NCBI GenBank assembly: GCA_003165615.1
Contig: PLWR01000737.1
Location: forward strand, 1 to 47,783
Source of the DNA: Acidobacteriota bacterium
GTDB lineage: Bacteria > Acidobacteriota > Terriglobia > UBA7540
Direction: 5' to 3'
DNA: 47,783 nucleotides
Of this stretch, positions 9,521 through 18,533 are shown piece by piece; position 1 is the first letter of the stretch; every line of letters begins with the position of its first letter. A program made the position numbers and the translations under genes. The notes under the pieces are model-generated. The model did no database searches and was not told the DNA's origin. It was given only the letters and a program-made list of their open reading frames with translations.

Positions 9521-11161
9521 TCAATGCGCGACGGCCCCGTGTTTCATAGGGGTTCGGGGGTTTGCGCTGTTATAGGCTCCCAAATCCCAATGAGTGCTTC
9601 CGCCCGGACGAGGGTTGCCCGCCTTGTCCGCGCAGAGTGGAACGAGGCTTCCGGCACACAGGCTGCTCAGATTAATTCCTGCCGCGACAGCCGCCGAGCC
9701 TTTGCCCAGATGGTCAGTCGCATCAAGCTTGGGATCAGCCCCGGGGCCTGGGCTGTGGGCGTCATAGCCCTGAGCCTTCCAGTTCGAGTAGGTATAGTAG
9801 TTCCGGCCGATCTTAAAAGCTAACGAGCCCCCCCCATTCCTTACCGACGTGATGCCGAACCAAATGTTATAGTCGGAGGTCAGCGTTCCGCTCTTAAGCT
9901 CGGTCCCGAACATGTAGGTTTCGATGTTGTTTTCCCAAACCATCGTGTCGGGCCAGCTTGTTCCACCGCCTCCCAGCGCCGTGACTCGACCCCCCCAAGG
10001 GGCACTACCTTGACAGGCGGAAGCAGCGCTGGAATCAAAAGTGTTGTTATATACACCTACATAGGCTACGTTATTATAATTCGGGGCCACCCATCCATCC
10101 CCCGCGCAGGGGCGTAGGGTGTAGGTACTTGACGGCTGGAAGATGTTATTAAAAACGTAATTGCCTCCACCGCCGTTATAAGAGAAAAAAATCATGCCCG
10201 ACATGTTGCCGAGCGGGCCGTGAAAGTAATTGTTGTAGATGAGGACATTCGAGTAGCTGGAGCTTCCCCCCTGGCCGCCCCCGGGAGCGCGCACGAAAAT
10301 GGGGTCACAGTGAAAATGGTTATCGGTATTCCAAAAGGGGCTGTTGTCTGACAGGTCGTTATCATACACAAGGACGTTGGAAAACGTGGCGTTCAATGCC
10401 CCGGCACTCAAGTCAATAAACCACGTCGCACCACTGAGGGTATTGCTGTAGACCTGCCAATTGGTCGCGTTGTTTGACCCTGCGGCAGATATATCAATAC
10501 AGGCCTGCCCGCACTTTGACAGGGTATTGCCATAGATGATGATGTTGCTTCCGGATGAATACAATTCAATAGCCTGGGAGGCTCTAGCCGCGCCCTCATC
10601 CGGCAAGGAGTCAGCGACATATTGATAAATGTTGCTTACGTTCAGGTGGCGAATCGTGATGTCGTGGACCATGGAATTGTTAGACCCATAAATCCCATTG
10701 GAAACTTGTTGGTTGGCCAGGCCTGACCCGTTCGCGGTGTTCTGGATCCTGCCATTTTTCCCCCCGTCCACGATCACATAACTCTGGCGGTTAAGGTTGA
10801 TTGCGCCTGTCGCCGCCCAAGCCGGAGAACTCAGGACCGCTCCGGGTTCGAATAAGACGGTTATGGGGCTACTGCTCGCACCCGATCCTCGAAAGGTCAG
10901 CGCGGTCGTGTTCGGCGAAGACGCGGTGAACGTACCGCAGAGATGGACCGTCGTTCCCGGCCCTATTTCGTTTGCGCCTGAGCCCCAGTTCCTGGCCGCA
11001 TTAAAGAAATCGTAATCGTAGGCGTCGTTACAGTCAGCGCCGTTCGCGCCTCCGGTTGCACTCTGCGCCATGTAGATATCATTCGCCAGCGCCGTGCGAT
11101 AGCCGCTACAGCTCACCAAAAGGGCTACTATTGCCACGACATAGATACAGTGCTTGGCCAT
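9521..11161 (-). CDS. Secreted right-handed parallel beta-helix protein
   Basis: The 546-residue protein begins M-A-K-H-C with a hydrophobic leader (V-V-A-I-V-A-L-L-V-S-C) that reads as a lipobox or, alternatively, as a type I signal cleaved after A-L-A. The body has many short N/G-rich rungs such as I-I-I-Y-G-N-T-L, V-L-V-Y-D-N-D-L and V-L-I-Y-N-N-Y-F, typical of pectate-lyase-like beta helices. A longer frame reaches 11269 but overlaps the upstream gene. The ATG at 11161 follows GGAGG at good spacing and leaves a 44-base gap, so I prefer it. Such proteins in EPS clusters may act as lyases, epimerases or polymer-binding factors. No catalytic residues are assigned. Confidence 0.82.
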   Translation of the reverse strand: MAKHCIYVVAIVALLVSCSGYRTALANDIYMAQSATGGANGADCNDAYDYDFFNAARNWGSGANEIGPGTTVHLCGTFTASSPNTTALTFRGSGASSSPITVLFEPGAVLSSPAWAATGAINLNRQSYVIVDGGKNGRIQNTANGSGLANQQVSNGIYGSNNSMVHDITIRHLNVSNIYQYVADSLPDEGAARASQAIELYSSGSNIIIYGNTLSKCGQACIDISAAGSNNATNWQVYSNTLSGATWFIDLSAGALNATFSNVLVYDNDLSDNSPFWNTDNHFHCDPIFVRAPGGGQGGSSSYSNVLIYNNYFHGPLGNMSGMIFFSYNGGGGNYVFNNIFQPSSTYTLRPCAGDGWVAPNYNNVAYVGVYNNTFDSSAASACQGSAPWGGRVTALGGGGTSWPDTMVWENNIETYMFGTELKSGTLTSDYNIWFGITSVRNGGGSLAFKIGRNYYTYSNWKAQGYDAHSPGPGADPKLDATDHLGKGSAAVAAGINLSSLCAGSLVPLCADKAGNPRPGGSTHWDLGAYNSANPRTPMKHGAVAH

Positions 11162-11205
11162 GCCTATTGCCTCCACGCTAAGGGTCAGATCGGCCATTGC
11201 CTTTC

Positions 11206-12390
11206 TCACCGCCTGCCTCCAACAATTTCGCGATAGACCTGCAAGAGCCTCGCGCCTGCCGCACTCCACGTAATATCCTGCGCCATGCCCAAACAGTTTG
11301 CCCGCAGCTTCTGCAAGAGGGCGCGGTCCTCATGCAGGAGAGTGATTTGTTGTGCGAGCGCGTGGACGTCTCCCACGCGATGCACTAGCCCGGTCACCAT
11401 ATGCTTGCAAATCTCAGTACACGCCTCGGACGCAAGCGGAACACATCCGCTCCCCATGGCTTCCGTAACGACAAGGCCGAAGCCCTCCTCGATGCTGGGA
11501 AGGATCAGGATATCGCTTTTCCTCATAAGGTCAGGCACGTCGTCTCGATGCCCGAGGACGTGGACGCTGGGATGAGACAGCATGGGAGCGAGTTTTTCAG
11601 CATACGCCGGCAGAAACTCTCCAGCGATCAGAAAAGTACCGTTTTGACTGGCGGGAGATTGCAGCCACGCCTCCAGCGCGTAATGGACACCCTTTCTCAC
11701 CGCGCAGACTCCCACAAACAGCATGGTCAGTTTGCGCTTGGGGTCCCGCGGTTCGCTGCTGGGATAGTACACTTTTTCGTCAAATCCATAGATGTGACGG
11801 ACCAATTTCTCCTGTTTAAACTCCCGATCAAGAAAGGTCTTTACCACAAAATCTGACGGGCATAGGAGGTAGTCAGCCAGCCGAAATTCCTCTTCCTCCA
11901 AGCGAAGCACCGCCTCGTTGTACGCGTGCTCATGATTGGGCGGTAGTGTCACTCCTAGCCGCTCACATTCTTTTTGCACCACTTCATAGGCGAATCGTGT
12001 GTGGGCATTGGGCCTCTCCAGGACGGTAGGAATTCCGAGCTTGGCGGCTGTTTTTAGCGTGTGGAGCGCACCGGATGGCCATGCATGAACGATATCGATC
12101 TGCCCTGACATTCGTTCCAGTCTGCGAGCCACGATGTAGTCATGGAGGGCAAATGCTCGCCGGCCAAGAATCTTGTAAGGAATTCGCAGTTTCCCCCAAG
12201 CGAGCGTAGGGCGGACTCTTACATTTGCGGCGACCGGCCGGTGAAGGGCTCCCGGGAAAACCAGAACATCGGCTCCCGCGGCCGCAATGCCATTTACCTG
12301 CTGCCAGGCAGTATAGCAAATCCTGCCCGCGCCCAGCTTGTGGGGGAAGCTGTACAAGACCCGAACCTGGTCACTTCGACTGTACATCAT
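11206..12390 (-). CDS. Family 4 glycosyltransferase
   Basis: This 394-residue GT-B enzyme has the N-terminal Y-S-F-P-H-K-L-G-A-G motif, a linker M-L-F-V-G-V-C-A-V-R-K-G, and the retaining-GT4 donor-site signature E-E-G-F-G-L-V-V-T-E-A-M-G-S-G. It probably transfers a sugar from a nucleotide donor to the lipid-linked intermediate at the cytosolic face. The frame begins with two adjacent ATG codons. It follows a 369-base gap with no gene and lies upstream of the beta-helix gene. Donor and linkage are unknown. Confidence 0.9.
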   Translation of the reverse strand: MMYSRSDQVRVLYSFPHKLGAGRICYTAWQQVNGIAAAGADVLVFPGALHRPVAANVRVRPTLAWGKLRIPYKILGRRAFALHDYIVARRLERMSGQIDIVHAWPSGALHTLKTAAKLGIPTVLERPNAHTRFAYEVVQKECERLGVTLPPNHEHAYNEAVLRLEEEEFRLADYLLCPSDFVVKTFLDREFKQEKLVRHIYGFDEKVYYPSSEPRDPKRKLTMLFVGVCAVRKGVHYALEAWLQSPASQNGTFLIAGEFLPAYAEKLAPMLSHPSVHVLGHRDDVPDLMRKSDILILPSIEEGFGLVVTEAMGSGCVPLASEACTEICKHMVTGLVHRVGDVHALAQQITLLHEDRALLQKLRANCLGMAQDITWSAAGARLLQVYREIVGGRR

Positions 12391-12759
12391 GTTTCCGTGG
12401 GGCCACCTCCCCCGCTACCTCCTTGGATTGGTTCAAGACCCAGACACAGATGCTCATTGAAATCAGACGTCACCCGGAAAACTTCTTCCTCGCCGCTGCC
12501 GCGTTTCCGACGGCCCTTACCTACGGCAAAACCGGGGTCAAATCACGCCCGCGCAGGGTCTTTGCTGGACGTTTCCCATTGCGCATCTTGGCGCGGATGA
12601 GGATAACTCCGGTCGACGCTGAGAGCGGGATCAATGGGGGGTTTTAACATCGGGTTTCGACTTGGACAACCGGCGCCGAACCAGCGGGGCGCAAGGGGAA
12701 GCGCGGGAATTCGTCAAGTAGCGCGGGTGGAAAATCCGAAGAGGACCGGCCAGCCCTTC
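12391..12759. other. Gap within EPS cluster, no gene seen
   Basis: These 369 bases separate two GT4 genes on the same strand. Plus-strand open frames here are low-complexity, and no frame on either strand resembles a known protein. I see no TGCA-N6-TGCA site and no convincing promoter or terminator. It may be the scar of a lost gene. Confidence 0.4.
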
Positions 12760-13962
12760 TCAGGCTGCCGCCGGGACGCGCGTTTCTTCATGCCGGGGAC
12801 CCGGATTCATCAGCGAATCCACCAGATCGAGGTACACATGCTTCTTGACCATCCAGTTGTTTTCCTTCACATAGTCCGAAGCATGAGTAACCAGTTGTTC
12901 CCGGAGTTGCTGATCGCGGATGAGCAGGAGCATGCGCCTCGCCAAGTCATCCACGTTTTCAGACTCGAAGAACATCACGCGGGATTCCGTATCATAGTAA
13001 GTTCCCACCTTGGTCCGCGATTGCAGCACCGGAATTCCCAGCGCCATGAATTCCAATACCTTCGTGCTCACCGCTTCGTTCCCGAAGGATTCGGCGCGTT
13101 TGGGAACCACCGCCAAATCGGCCTGGCTCATATCCTCGGCAATATCATGCAAGGGCTTAAGCTCGAAGAAATGAATCCTGCCGTTTAATCCCAGGCTATG
13201 GGCGAGGTCCATCAGCATGGACTTGGTTGGACCTTCACCATAGATATGGAATTCCGCGTGGGGGGCCTGATTGACGATCTTTGCGAATGCCTTGACCGCT
13301 ACATCCAATCCCTGGTGCCAGTTCAGCGTTCCGGGATACATCATGATGAATTTGCCGTCCGCCCGGGTTCTGGGGTGGGGATAAAAATAACGCAAGTCAG
13401 GATAATTGCAGATGGGCGTGCACTTTTCGCGCCGCAGCGATCGCGAGATGAGGCGCTCGTACCAAAGGTGGTTGGCAATGATCACGTGATGGGCAAAAGC
13501 CGTCGACCATTTCTCCATGCGCCGCAGCAGCCGGAACACCAGGGATGATTGGCTTACCTTGAACTTACTGGCATAGAGTTCCGGAAGGATATCGTGGATA
13601 TCCAGAATAATTCGCGCTCCCGACATGCGGGGAAATACCGCCGTCACCACCAGAAAATCCGGGACGGAATGAACGTGGATGAGGTCATAGGGCCGGGCCC
13701 GGTGCAGCCGGGTCAGAACCACAAAAGAGCGGACCATGAAGCGAATGATCCGGAAGAGATAAGTCAGGGGCCCGCGCTCATCACGCTTGCGCGTCTGGAT
13801 CCCCAGAACCTTCACGCCATCGACAATCTCTTCCTCCGGGTCCGATGCCCGGATCAGAGCGAGAACATCCACGTCGTCCCCGCGTTCCGCCAGAGCCCTG
13901 GCATATTGCTGCACCCGCGTGTCGTTGCGGTAGAACGAATAGGAGAGCATGCACACCCGCAC
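12760..13962 (-). CDS. Family 4 glycosyltransferase
   Basis: The 400-residue GT-B protein opens M-R-V-C-M-L-S-Y-S-F-Y-x-x-D-x-R-V, has M-M-Y-P-G-T-L-N-W-H-Q-G-L-D at the domain junction, and V-S-T-K-V-L-E-F-M-A-L-G-I-P-V in the donor-binding half, all typical of GT4. A charged tail follows. Translation starts at GTG (13960-13962), two bases after the stop of a short upstream frame that also supplies the GGAGG ribosome binding site, so the two may be translationally coupled. It probably adds a sugar to the EPS repeat unit. Confidence 0.9.
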   Translation of the reverse strand: MRVCMLSYSFYRNDTRVQQYARALAERGDDVDVLALIRASDPEEEIVDGVKVLGIQTRKRDERGPLTYLFRIIRFMVRSFVVLTRLHRARPYDLIHVHSVPDFLVVTAVFPRMSGARIILDIHDILPELYASKFKVSQSSLVFRLLRRMEKWSTAFAHHVIIANHLWYERLISRSLRREKCTPICNYPDLRYFYPHPRTRADGKFIMMYPGTLNWHQGLDVAVKAFAKIVNQAPHAEFHIYGEGPTKSMLMDLAHSLGLNGRIHFFELKPLHDIAEDMSQADLAVVPKRAESFGNEAVSTKVLEFMALGIPVLQSRTKVGTYYDTESRVMFFESENVDDLARRMLLLIRDQQLREQLVTHASDYVKENNWMVKKHVYLDLVDSLMNPGPRHEETRVPAAA

Positions 13963-13964
13963 GA

Positions 13965-14189
13965 TTAAATCTCCTCCCCTGGCGCAGAAGTATCAGGGCC
14001 GAGATCAAAAGTCTTCAAAATGTGCGGAACAAACTGAGGGGATATGCTGCGCTCCTGATTCCCCAGGGCGTGCCCGATGAACCCGACATGAAGACGAGTT
14101 AAGAAGGTATCGCGCATTAAGTGGGTTGAAGTCAGGCCAGCAGGGCCTAACCACCGATTCAACCTTGCAGGATATGGCGTCTCCGCCAC
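13965..14189 (-). CDS. Possible small coupled ORF, unknown
   Basis: This 74-codon frame (GTG start) overlaps the last 31 bases of the iron-sulfur protein gene and ends two bases before the GT4 start, with the GT4 ribosome binding site inside its final codons. The spacing would fit translational coupling. The protein resembles nothing I know: no signal, no membrane helix, a loose L-x-x-x-F-I-G-H-A-L-G stretch. It may equally be a non-coding spacer or the tail of a decayed gene. Confidence 0.25.
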   Translation of the reverse strand: MAETPYPARLNRWLGPAGLTSTHLMRDTFLTRLHVGFIGHALGNQERSISPQFVPHILKTFDLGPDTSAPGEEI

Positions 14190-15553
14190 AAGCCTCGCAA
14201 GGCCACCCGTCTTAGGGTTCCGAGGATAATCCGAGCCTTTTTCAGGAAGGGCAACTCACCCCAGGCTTGGGAGAGCAGGAACGCTCCAAAGGTGGGAATA
14301 GGAACTCTCAGAAGGCGCATCCCCAGCAACCTACCCCACAATTGCCGGTACTTCTCGATTTGGTTGGGCTGAGCCGTCAGAACCGCGGTCGCCCCTACCG
14401 GCTCCAGTTCCAAATATTTTGCCGCGACGGCTCGGTGCAGAATTTCGCGGCCCCTTTGCGTCCGGACGACCACAATCGAGCGCCCCGCGTCCCGGCCATC
14501 AGCCAGTTTTTCCCAAGCGTCCCCACAGGAAATATCCGCCACCCTGCCCAAGCCATCCGGGCATATGTGGCATCGCAAGGGCCGATATCCGGTGAGCCAT
14601 CCCCATGACTCCTCGTAAGAGAACGACTTTTCTTGTGCCCCACCCTGGGATATGACCTTGAATCTTCCGGGCCAACCCTGTCCCCGATAGCGCACAGAAG
14701 TTACATCCTGAAGGGGAACAGCCAACTCCTTCACCAAATCGAGTGTCCCTTGAGTGCTCGGGGTCCCGGCACAAAAGAAGGTGAGAACCAGCCCCAGCTT
14801 CTGGTCCAATTCCGGTCGCTGATTACGGAGCATGGTCACCGCGGTCGTATCGCAGGGCTTTCCCACAAACACGCAGGGCCGGGGACTTTTTTCAATCAGG
14901 CCCAGTCCGTCACAGGGAGAAGCTGGGGCGTAGCGCGATCCCGTTCGCGCCAGAAGTTCGCTTCGATTTCTGCTTTGGACAGTCTTGCTGAGCCAGGATT
15001 TTGCCTCGTCCACTCCCGTGTGCAACACAAACTCCATGTCTTCGCGTTCCAGACAATACAGCGCCAACGCCGAAAGAGCTCCGCCTGAAGACCCCTGAAA
15101 GCGAATCTCGGGATCGCCAGCGTAGCCCTCCCAAACTTCCAAGACAGAACCAACTGCCGGGTGAGCGTCGGCTTGGTTAGAAACTTGGCCCGTGGCCAAC
15201 TCGCCGTCCACCGAATTGCCCGGGCAGATGGAGAGGCATTCCGTGCACCCCGCGCATGCTGAGGAGTCGAACCGCGGCCGAATGCCGACGGATTCAATAT
15301 TCACCAGCGAAATTCCGTGCTTGGAACAGGCGTAATAGCACGCGCCGCACCCCGTGCACAGACCCCAGTCCACAACGTCTTTCAGGGTTGCGATGCGGCG
15401 GGAGAACCCGGGGAAAGCGTTCCCATCTTTTTTCTTGATTGCCGGCTTCAGACCTGCTGCTTCCTTGTGCCCCACGTGGCCAGGGCTCATCTCTTCGCCG
15501 GAATCATGGATGGCGGCATCCGCAGGACCGGCATCTGGCATGCTTGGTTCCAT
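14159..15553 (-). CDS. F420-hydrogenase beta-like iron-sulfur protein of EPS clusters
   Basis: The 464-residue protein has two 4Fe-4S ferredoxin motifs (Cys66, 69, 72, 76 and Cys100, 103, 106, 110), followed by the N- and C-terminal domains of the coenzyme F420 hydrogenase/dehydrogenase beta subunit family (F-Q-G-S-S-G-G-A-L-S-A-L and F-V-G-K-P-C-D-T-T-A). In many bacteria this family sits in polysaccharide clusters beside polysaccharide pyruvyl transferases, with an unproven redox role. No pyruvyl transferase is visible here. An alanine- and aspartate-rich leader of about 50 residues precedes the first cluster. The substrate is unknown. Confidence 0.85.
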   Translation of the reverse strand: MEPSMPDAGPADAAIHDSGEEMSPGHVGHKEAAGLKPAIKKKDGNAFPGFSRRIATLKDVVDWGLCTGCGACYYACSKHGISLVNIESVGIRPRFDSSACAGCTECLSICPGNSVDGELATGQVSNQADAHPAVGSVLEVWEGYAGDPEIRFQGSSGGALSALALYCLEREDMEFVLHTGVDEAKSWLSKTVQSRNRSELLARTGSRYAPASPCDGLGLIEKSPRPCVFVGKPCDTTAVTMLRNQRPELDQKLGLVLTFFCAGTPSTQGTLDLVKELAVPLQDVTSVRYRGQGWPGRFKVISQGGAQEKSFSYEESWGWLTGYRPLRCHICPDGLGRVADISCGDAWEKLADGRDAGRSIVVVRTQRGREILHRAVAAKYLELEPVGATAVLTAQPNQIEKYRQLWGRLLGMRLLRVPIPTFGAFLLSQAWGELPFLKKARIILGTLRRVALRGLWRRRHILQG

Positions 15554-15620
15554 CCCGAGAGAGCCAGCCCACGGGAAGTTCAGGGGGCGTTGAGTTGTAG
15601 GACGGCGTTCGGATTTGCTG

Positions 15621-16856
15621 CTATCTCACGCTCATCGAGCGCAGGGCGGCTGCGGGCGCCGCGGTGGACTCGACAAACTCACCCGTCTTGGCGGCAACAA
15701 GCTTCTGATCCTCCAGCCCAAGCTGAGGATACATGGGGAGCGAGACGACTTCGGAAGCGGTCTTTTCCGTCACCGGGAAACTTCCCTGAGCGTAACCGAG
15801 AGATTCGTAGGCCTTCTGCAAGTGCAGGGGGATGGGGTAATGGATTCCCGTACTGATATGGGCCTCTGACATATAATCCCGAAATTCATCCCGGTTCCGA
15901 ACCTTTATAACGTAGAGGTGGTAGTTTGCCTTAGCCCAGAAAGGCTCATAGGGGATTGTCAAGGCTTCGCCCCAGGATGCCAACAGCTCGTTATATCGGG
16001 CGGCAATCTCCCGCCGCTGGGCATTCCAGGTGGCAAGCCGCCGCAGCTTCACAGTCAGCAAGCCGGCCTGAATTGCGTCCAGCCGGCCATTGTACCCTTC
16101 CACGTCGTGATAATACTTTTGGGCCTGGCCGTGGTCGCGTAACATTCGAATCTTGCGCGCAATTTTTTCGTCGTGAGTGGTAACGGCTCCGCCTTCTCCA
16201 CAAGCCCCCAGGTTCTTTCCAGGGTAGAAGCTAAAAGCCGCCGCATTGCCCACGGACCCGGCCTTGCGCCAGCGATTCTCCTTCGCCGAATAATATTCGG
16301 AACCGTGCGCCTGGCAGGCGTCCTCAATGACCCTTAAATCGTAGCGTTCGGCCAACTCGCGAAGGGAATCCATTTCCGCCATCTGGCCGTACAAGTGCAC
16401 GGGCACGAGCGCAGTGACGGGCCTGCCGGTCTTGCGGCTGACGGGCCTGCCGGTCACCCGGTCCAGATCACAGTCATTTTCCAGGAACTCGCGCAGCTTA
16501 AAGGGATCAAGGTTATAAGTCCGCGGGTCAATATCCACGAATTCCGGGCGCGCCCCTGCCTGCGAGATAGCCTCGGTCGTGGCGATAAACGTATTGGGGA
16601 CGGTGATGACGGTGTCTCCGGAGCTCACGCCTGCGGCCATGAGCGCGAATCGCAGCGCGTCCGTGCCACTATTTACTCCAACACAATAAGGCACCTCGCA
16701 GAACTTGGCGAATTCCCCTTCAAACTCCTCGACCATGGGTCCGCCGACAAAGCCTGCGGTGCGCAATGCCTTCTTCACCACCGCCAGGAGCTCCTCTTCC
16801 AGCTCGACGTGCGGCGAGACAAGATCAACAAAGGGAATACCCTTTGATTGGCTCAT
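15621..16856 (-). CDS. DegT/DnrJ/EryC1 family sugar aminotransferase (WlbC/WbpE-like)
   Basis: This 411-residue PLP enzyme has G-V-N-S-G-T-D-A-L near residue 60, the V-P-N-T-F-I-A-T segment, the I-E-D-A-C-Q-A-H-G motif near 177, and F-S-F-Y-P-G-K-N-L-G with the probable Schiff-base Lys214. It would convert a 3-keto nucleotide sugar to the 3-amino form. Its ATG overlaps the stop of the acetyltransferase gene (ATGA at 16853-16856), and that gene overlaps the oxidoreductase gene in the same way. The set matches the WlbA/C/B (WbpB/E/D) route to 3-acetamido uronic acid sugars. Residues near 135-147 contain a duplicated T-G-R-P-V absent from a typical alignment as I recall it. Confidence 0.92.
   Translation of the reverse strand: MSQSKGIPFVDLVSPHVELEEELLAVVKKALRTAGFVGGPMVEEFEGEFAKFCEVPYCVGVNSGTDALRFALMAAGVSSGDTVITVPNTFIATTEAISQAGARPEFVDIDPRTYNLDPFKLREFLENDCDLDRVTGRPVSRKTGRPVTALVPVHLYGQMAEMDSLRELAERYDLRVIEDACQAHGSEYYSAKENRWRKAGSVGNAAAFSFYPGKNLGACGEGGAVTTHDEKIARKIRMLRDHGQAQKYYHDVEGYNGRLDAIQAGLLTVKLRRLATWNAQRREIAARYNELLASWGEALTIPYEPFWAKANYHLYVIKVRNRDEFRDYMSEAHISTGIHYPIPLHLQKAYESLGYAQGSFPVTEKTASEVVSLPMYPQLGLEDQKLVAAKTGEFVESTAAPAAALRSMSVR
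16415..16455 (-). repeat. 17-bp in-frame direct repeat inside the aminotransferase gene
   Basis: TGACGGGCCTGCCGGTC occurs at 16415-16431 and again at 16439-16455, spaced exactly 24 bases. It duplicates T-G-R-P-V as an eight-codon unit without breaking the frame. It looks like a recent slippage-type insertion in a surface loop. Confidence 0.85.
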
Positions 16857-17350
16857 TCTTGTGTCCTCGGGTCCGGAAAGATATGTCGCATCACGCGAGC
16901 GGGATTCCCGGCGACGATCGCACCAGGAGGCACATCTTTCGTCACAACGCTACCCGCTCCGATCAGGGCGTTCTCCCCTATTACCAGCTTGGAAAGAATC
17001 GTGGATCCCGAACCAATGGATGCTCCCTTTTTGACGATCGTCGTTTCCACTTTCCAGTCTGCTTCGGTTTGCAGTTCGCCGTCGGGGGTTGTGGCCCGTG
17101 GGTAGGTATCGTTGATGAACACAACCCCATGTCCGACAAATACGTTGTCCTCAATCGTCACACCTTCACAGACAAAGGTGTGGCTCGAAATCTTGCAGTT
17201 GCGGCCGATTCGGGCGTTTTTCTGGACTTCCACGAAGGCGCCAATCTTGCTGCCCTCGCCAATCTCGCAACCATAAAGGTTGATGAACTTGGAGAGCTTG
17301 ACGCCCCTTCCCAGTCTGACATCCGGAGCTATACACTGATACTCGTTCAT
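16853..17350 (-). CDS. Left-handed beta-helix sugar N-acetyltransferase (WlbB/WbpD-like)
   Basis: The 165-residue protein is a run of hexapeptide repeats such as I-G-E-G-S-K-I-G-A-F-V, I-E-D-N-V-F-V-G-H-G-V and I-G-E-N-A-L-I-G-A-G-S-V-V, ending P-G-A-I-V-A-G-N-P-A-R-V. Length and repeat pattern fit acetyltransferases that acetylate the 3-amino group of UDP-sugar uronic acids. It overlaps both neighbours by ATGA, placing it between the dehydrogenase and the aminotransferase in one coupled unit. The acyl donor is presumably acetyl-CoA. The exact sugar cannot be fixed because the UDP-GlcNAc 6-dehydrogenase and any epimerase are not in the window. Confidence 0.88.
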   Translation of the reverse strand: MNEYQCIAPDVRLGRGVKLSKFINLYGCEIGEGSKIGAFVEVQKNARIGRNCKISSHTFVCEGVTIEDNVFVGHGVVFINDTYPRATTPDGELQTEADWKVETTIVKKGASIGSGSTILSKLVIGENALIGAGSVVTKDVPPGAIVAGNPARVMRHIFPDPRTQE

Positions 17351-18348
17351 AGCTCAATCAGTCTCCCACGCTGGGCGACCGATTGGTCTGCCGCCTCGAG
17401 CATTCTCACGACTCTTAAACCCGCGGCTCCGTCGCTGATGGGAACCTTGTTATTTAAAATGCAGTCAACGAAGTGGGCCGATTCGAGCTTCAGCGCTTCC
17501 GACTGCTCCACCTTGGGCGACCACATATCGCCCGATCGGTAGCTCACCAGCAGTTCGTAGACTCCGTGGCCATTGCTCACTTCCACGCCTCGGTCGTAAA
17601 CCTTGAGCTTTTCGTCGTTTTCAAGGTCGTTCCAGACCAACATCTTCTTTTCCCCGCCCAGCAACGTCGTCCGGATCTTAACCGGAGAGAGCCAATTCAC
17701 ATTGATGTGCGCTATGAAATTATCGGGGAAATAGACCGTGATATAGGCCACGTCCTCATGGGAATTCAGGTGCATGGCCCCGGTTGCGGATATGGCTTGG
17801 GGCCGGGCTTTGACGAGAAAATCCATAATCGACAAATCGTGGGGGGCAAGATCCCAGGTGACATTGATATCGTGCTGGAATAAACCCAGATTCACCCGGG
17901 TGGAGTCATAGTAGTAGAGCCGGCCCAGAACATCCTCATCCACAAGCTGTCGAATTTTCCTGACGGCGCCCGTAAATAGAAACGTGTGATCGACCATAAT
18001 CTTCAGGTGCTTCTTCTCCGCCAGTTCGATCAGCTCCTCCGCCTGGGCCGAGGTGGAGGTGAAGGGTTTCTCAATAAAAACGTGCTTGCCGTTCTCGAGC
18101 GCCTTCTTGGCAAGCTCAAAATGCGTCCACACCGGGGTGATTACTGCCACGGCGTCGATATCTGCCGACTCGATGAGTGGTGAGGGATCGTTCGTTTGCG
18201 GCAGATTGGGGTGAGCACGCTGGGCACGCTGCAGGGCGCCGGAATCCAAATCGCAAATAGACACAACCTGACAATCACTCAGGCCCTGAAAATTCCGAAC
18301 GATATTCGGACCCCAGTACCCATAACCAATAACACCAATTCGGATCAT
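17347..18348 (-). CDS. Gfo/Idh/MocA family sugar oxidoreductase (WlbA/WbpB-like)
   Basis: The 333-residue enzyme has an N-terminal Rossmann motif (G-V-I-G-Y-G-Y-W-G-P-N), the family E-K-P-F-T motif near residue 94, and a C-terminal alpha/beta domain with D-L-A-P-H-D-L-S-I-M-D, the D-x-x-x-H-D catalytic pattern. It would oxidise the C3 hydroxyl of a UDP-N-acetylglucosamine uronic acid, feeding the aminotransferase and acetyltransferase encoded next. ATG at 18348 follows GAGGTGA at ideal spacing. The gene ends in an ATGA overlap with the acetyltransferase. A 185-base gap separates it from the upstream sugar transferase gene. Confidence 0.92.
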   Translation of the reverse strand: MIRIGVIGYGYWGPNIVRNFQGLSDCQVVSICDLDSGALQRAQRAHPNLPQTNDPSPLIESADIDAVAVITPVWTHFELAKKALENGKHVFIEKPFTSTSAQAEELIELAEKKHLKIMVDHTFLFTGAVRKIRQLVDEDVLGRLYYYDSTRVNLGLFQHDINVTWDLAPHDLSIMDFLVKARPQAISATGAMHLNSHEDVAYITVYFPDNFIAHINVNWLSPVKIRTTLLGGEKKMLVWNDLENDEKLKVYDRGVEVSNGHGVYELLVSYRSGDMWSPKVEQSEALKLESAHFVDCILNNKVPISDGAAGLRVVRMLEAADQSVAQRGRLIEL

Positions 18349-18533
18349 AATTCACCTCGGTACCGCGCGGCAAATTCCTCCACTCGATACCACGGGGTGG
18401 ACCGGCAACGAAATTGGCACATCGGGTTATACTCTTTCACTGAGCGATAAAGAACGTAAAGAAGAGATGATGTTGGGCAGGGGATCATCTTGATCGCAGG
18501 AGGGAGACGGCTCACCAAAGAACATGGCCATTT

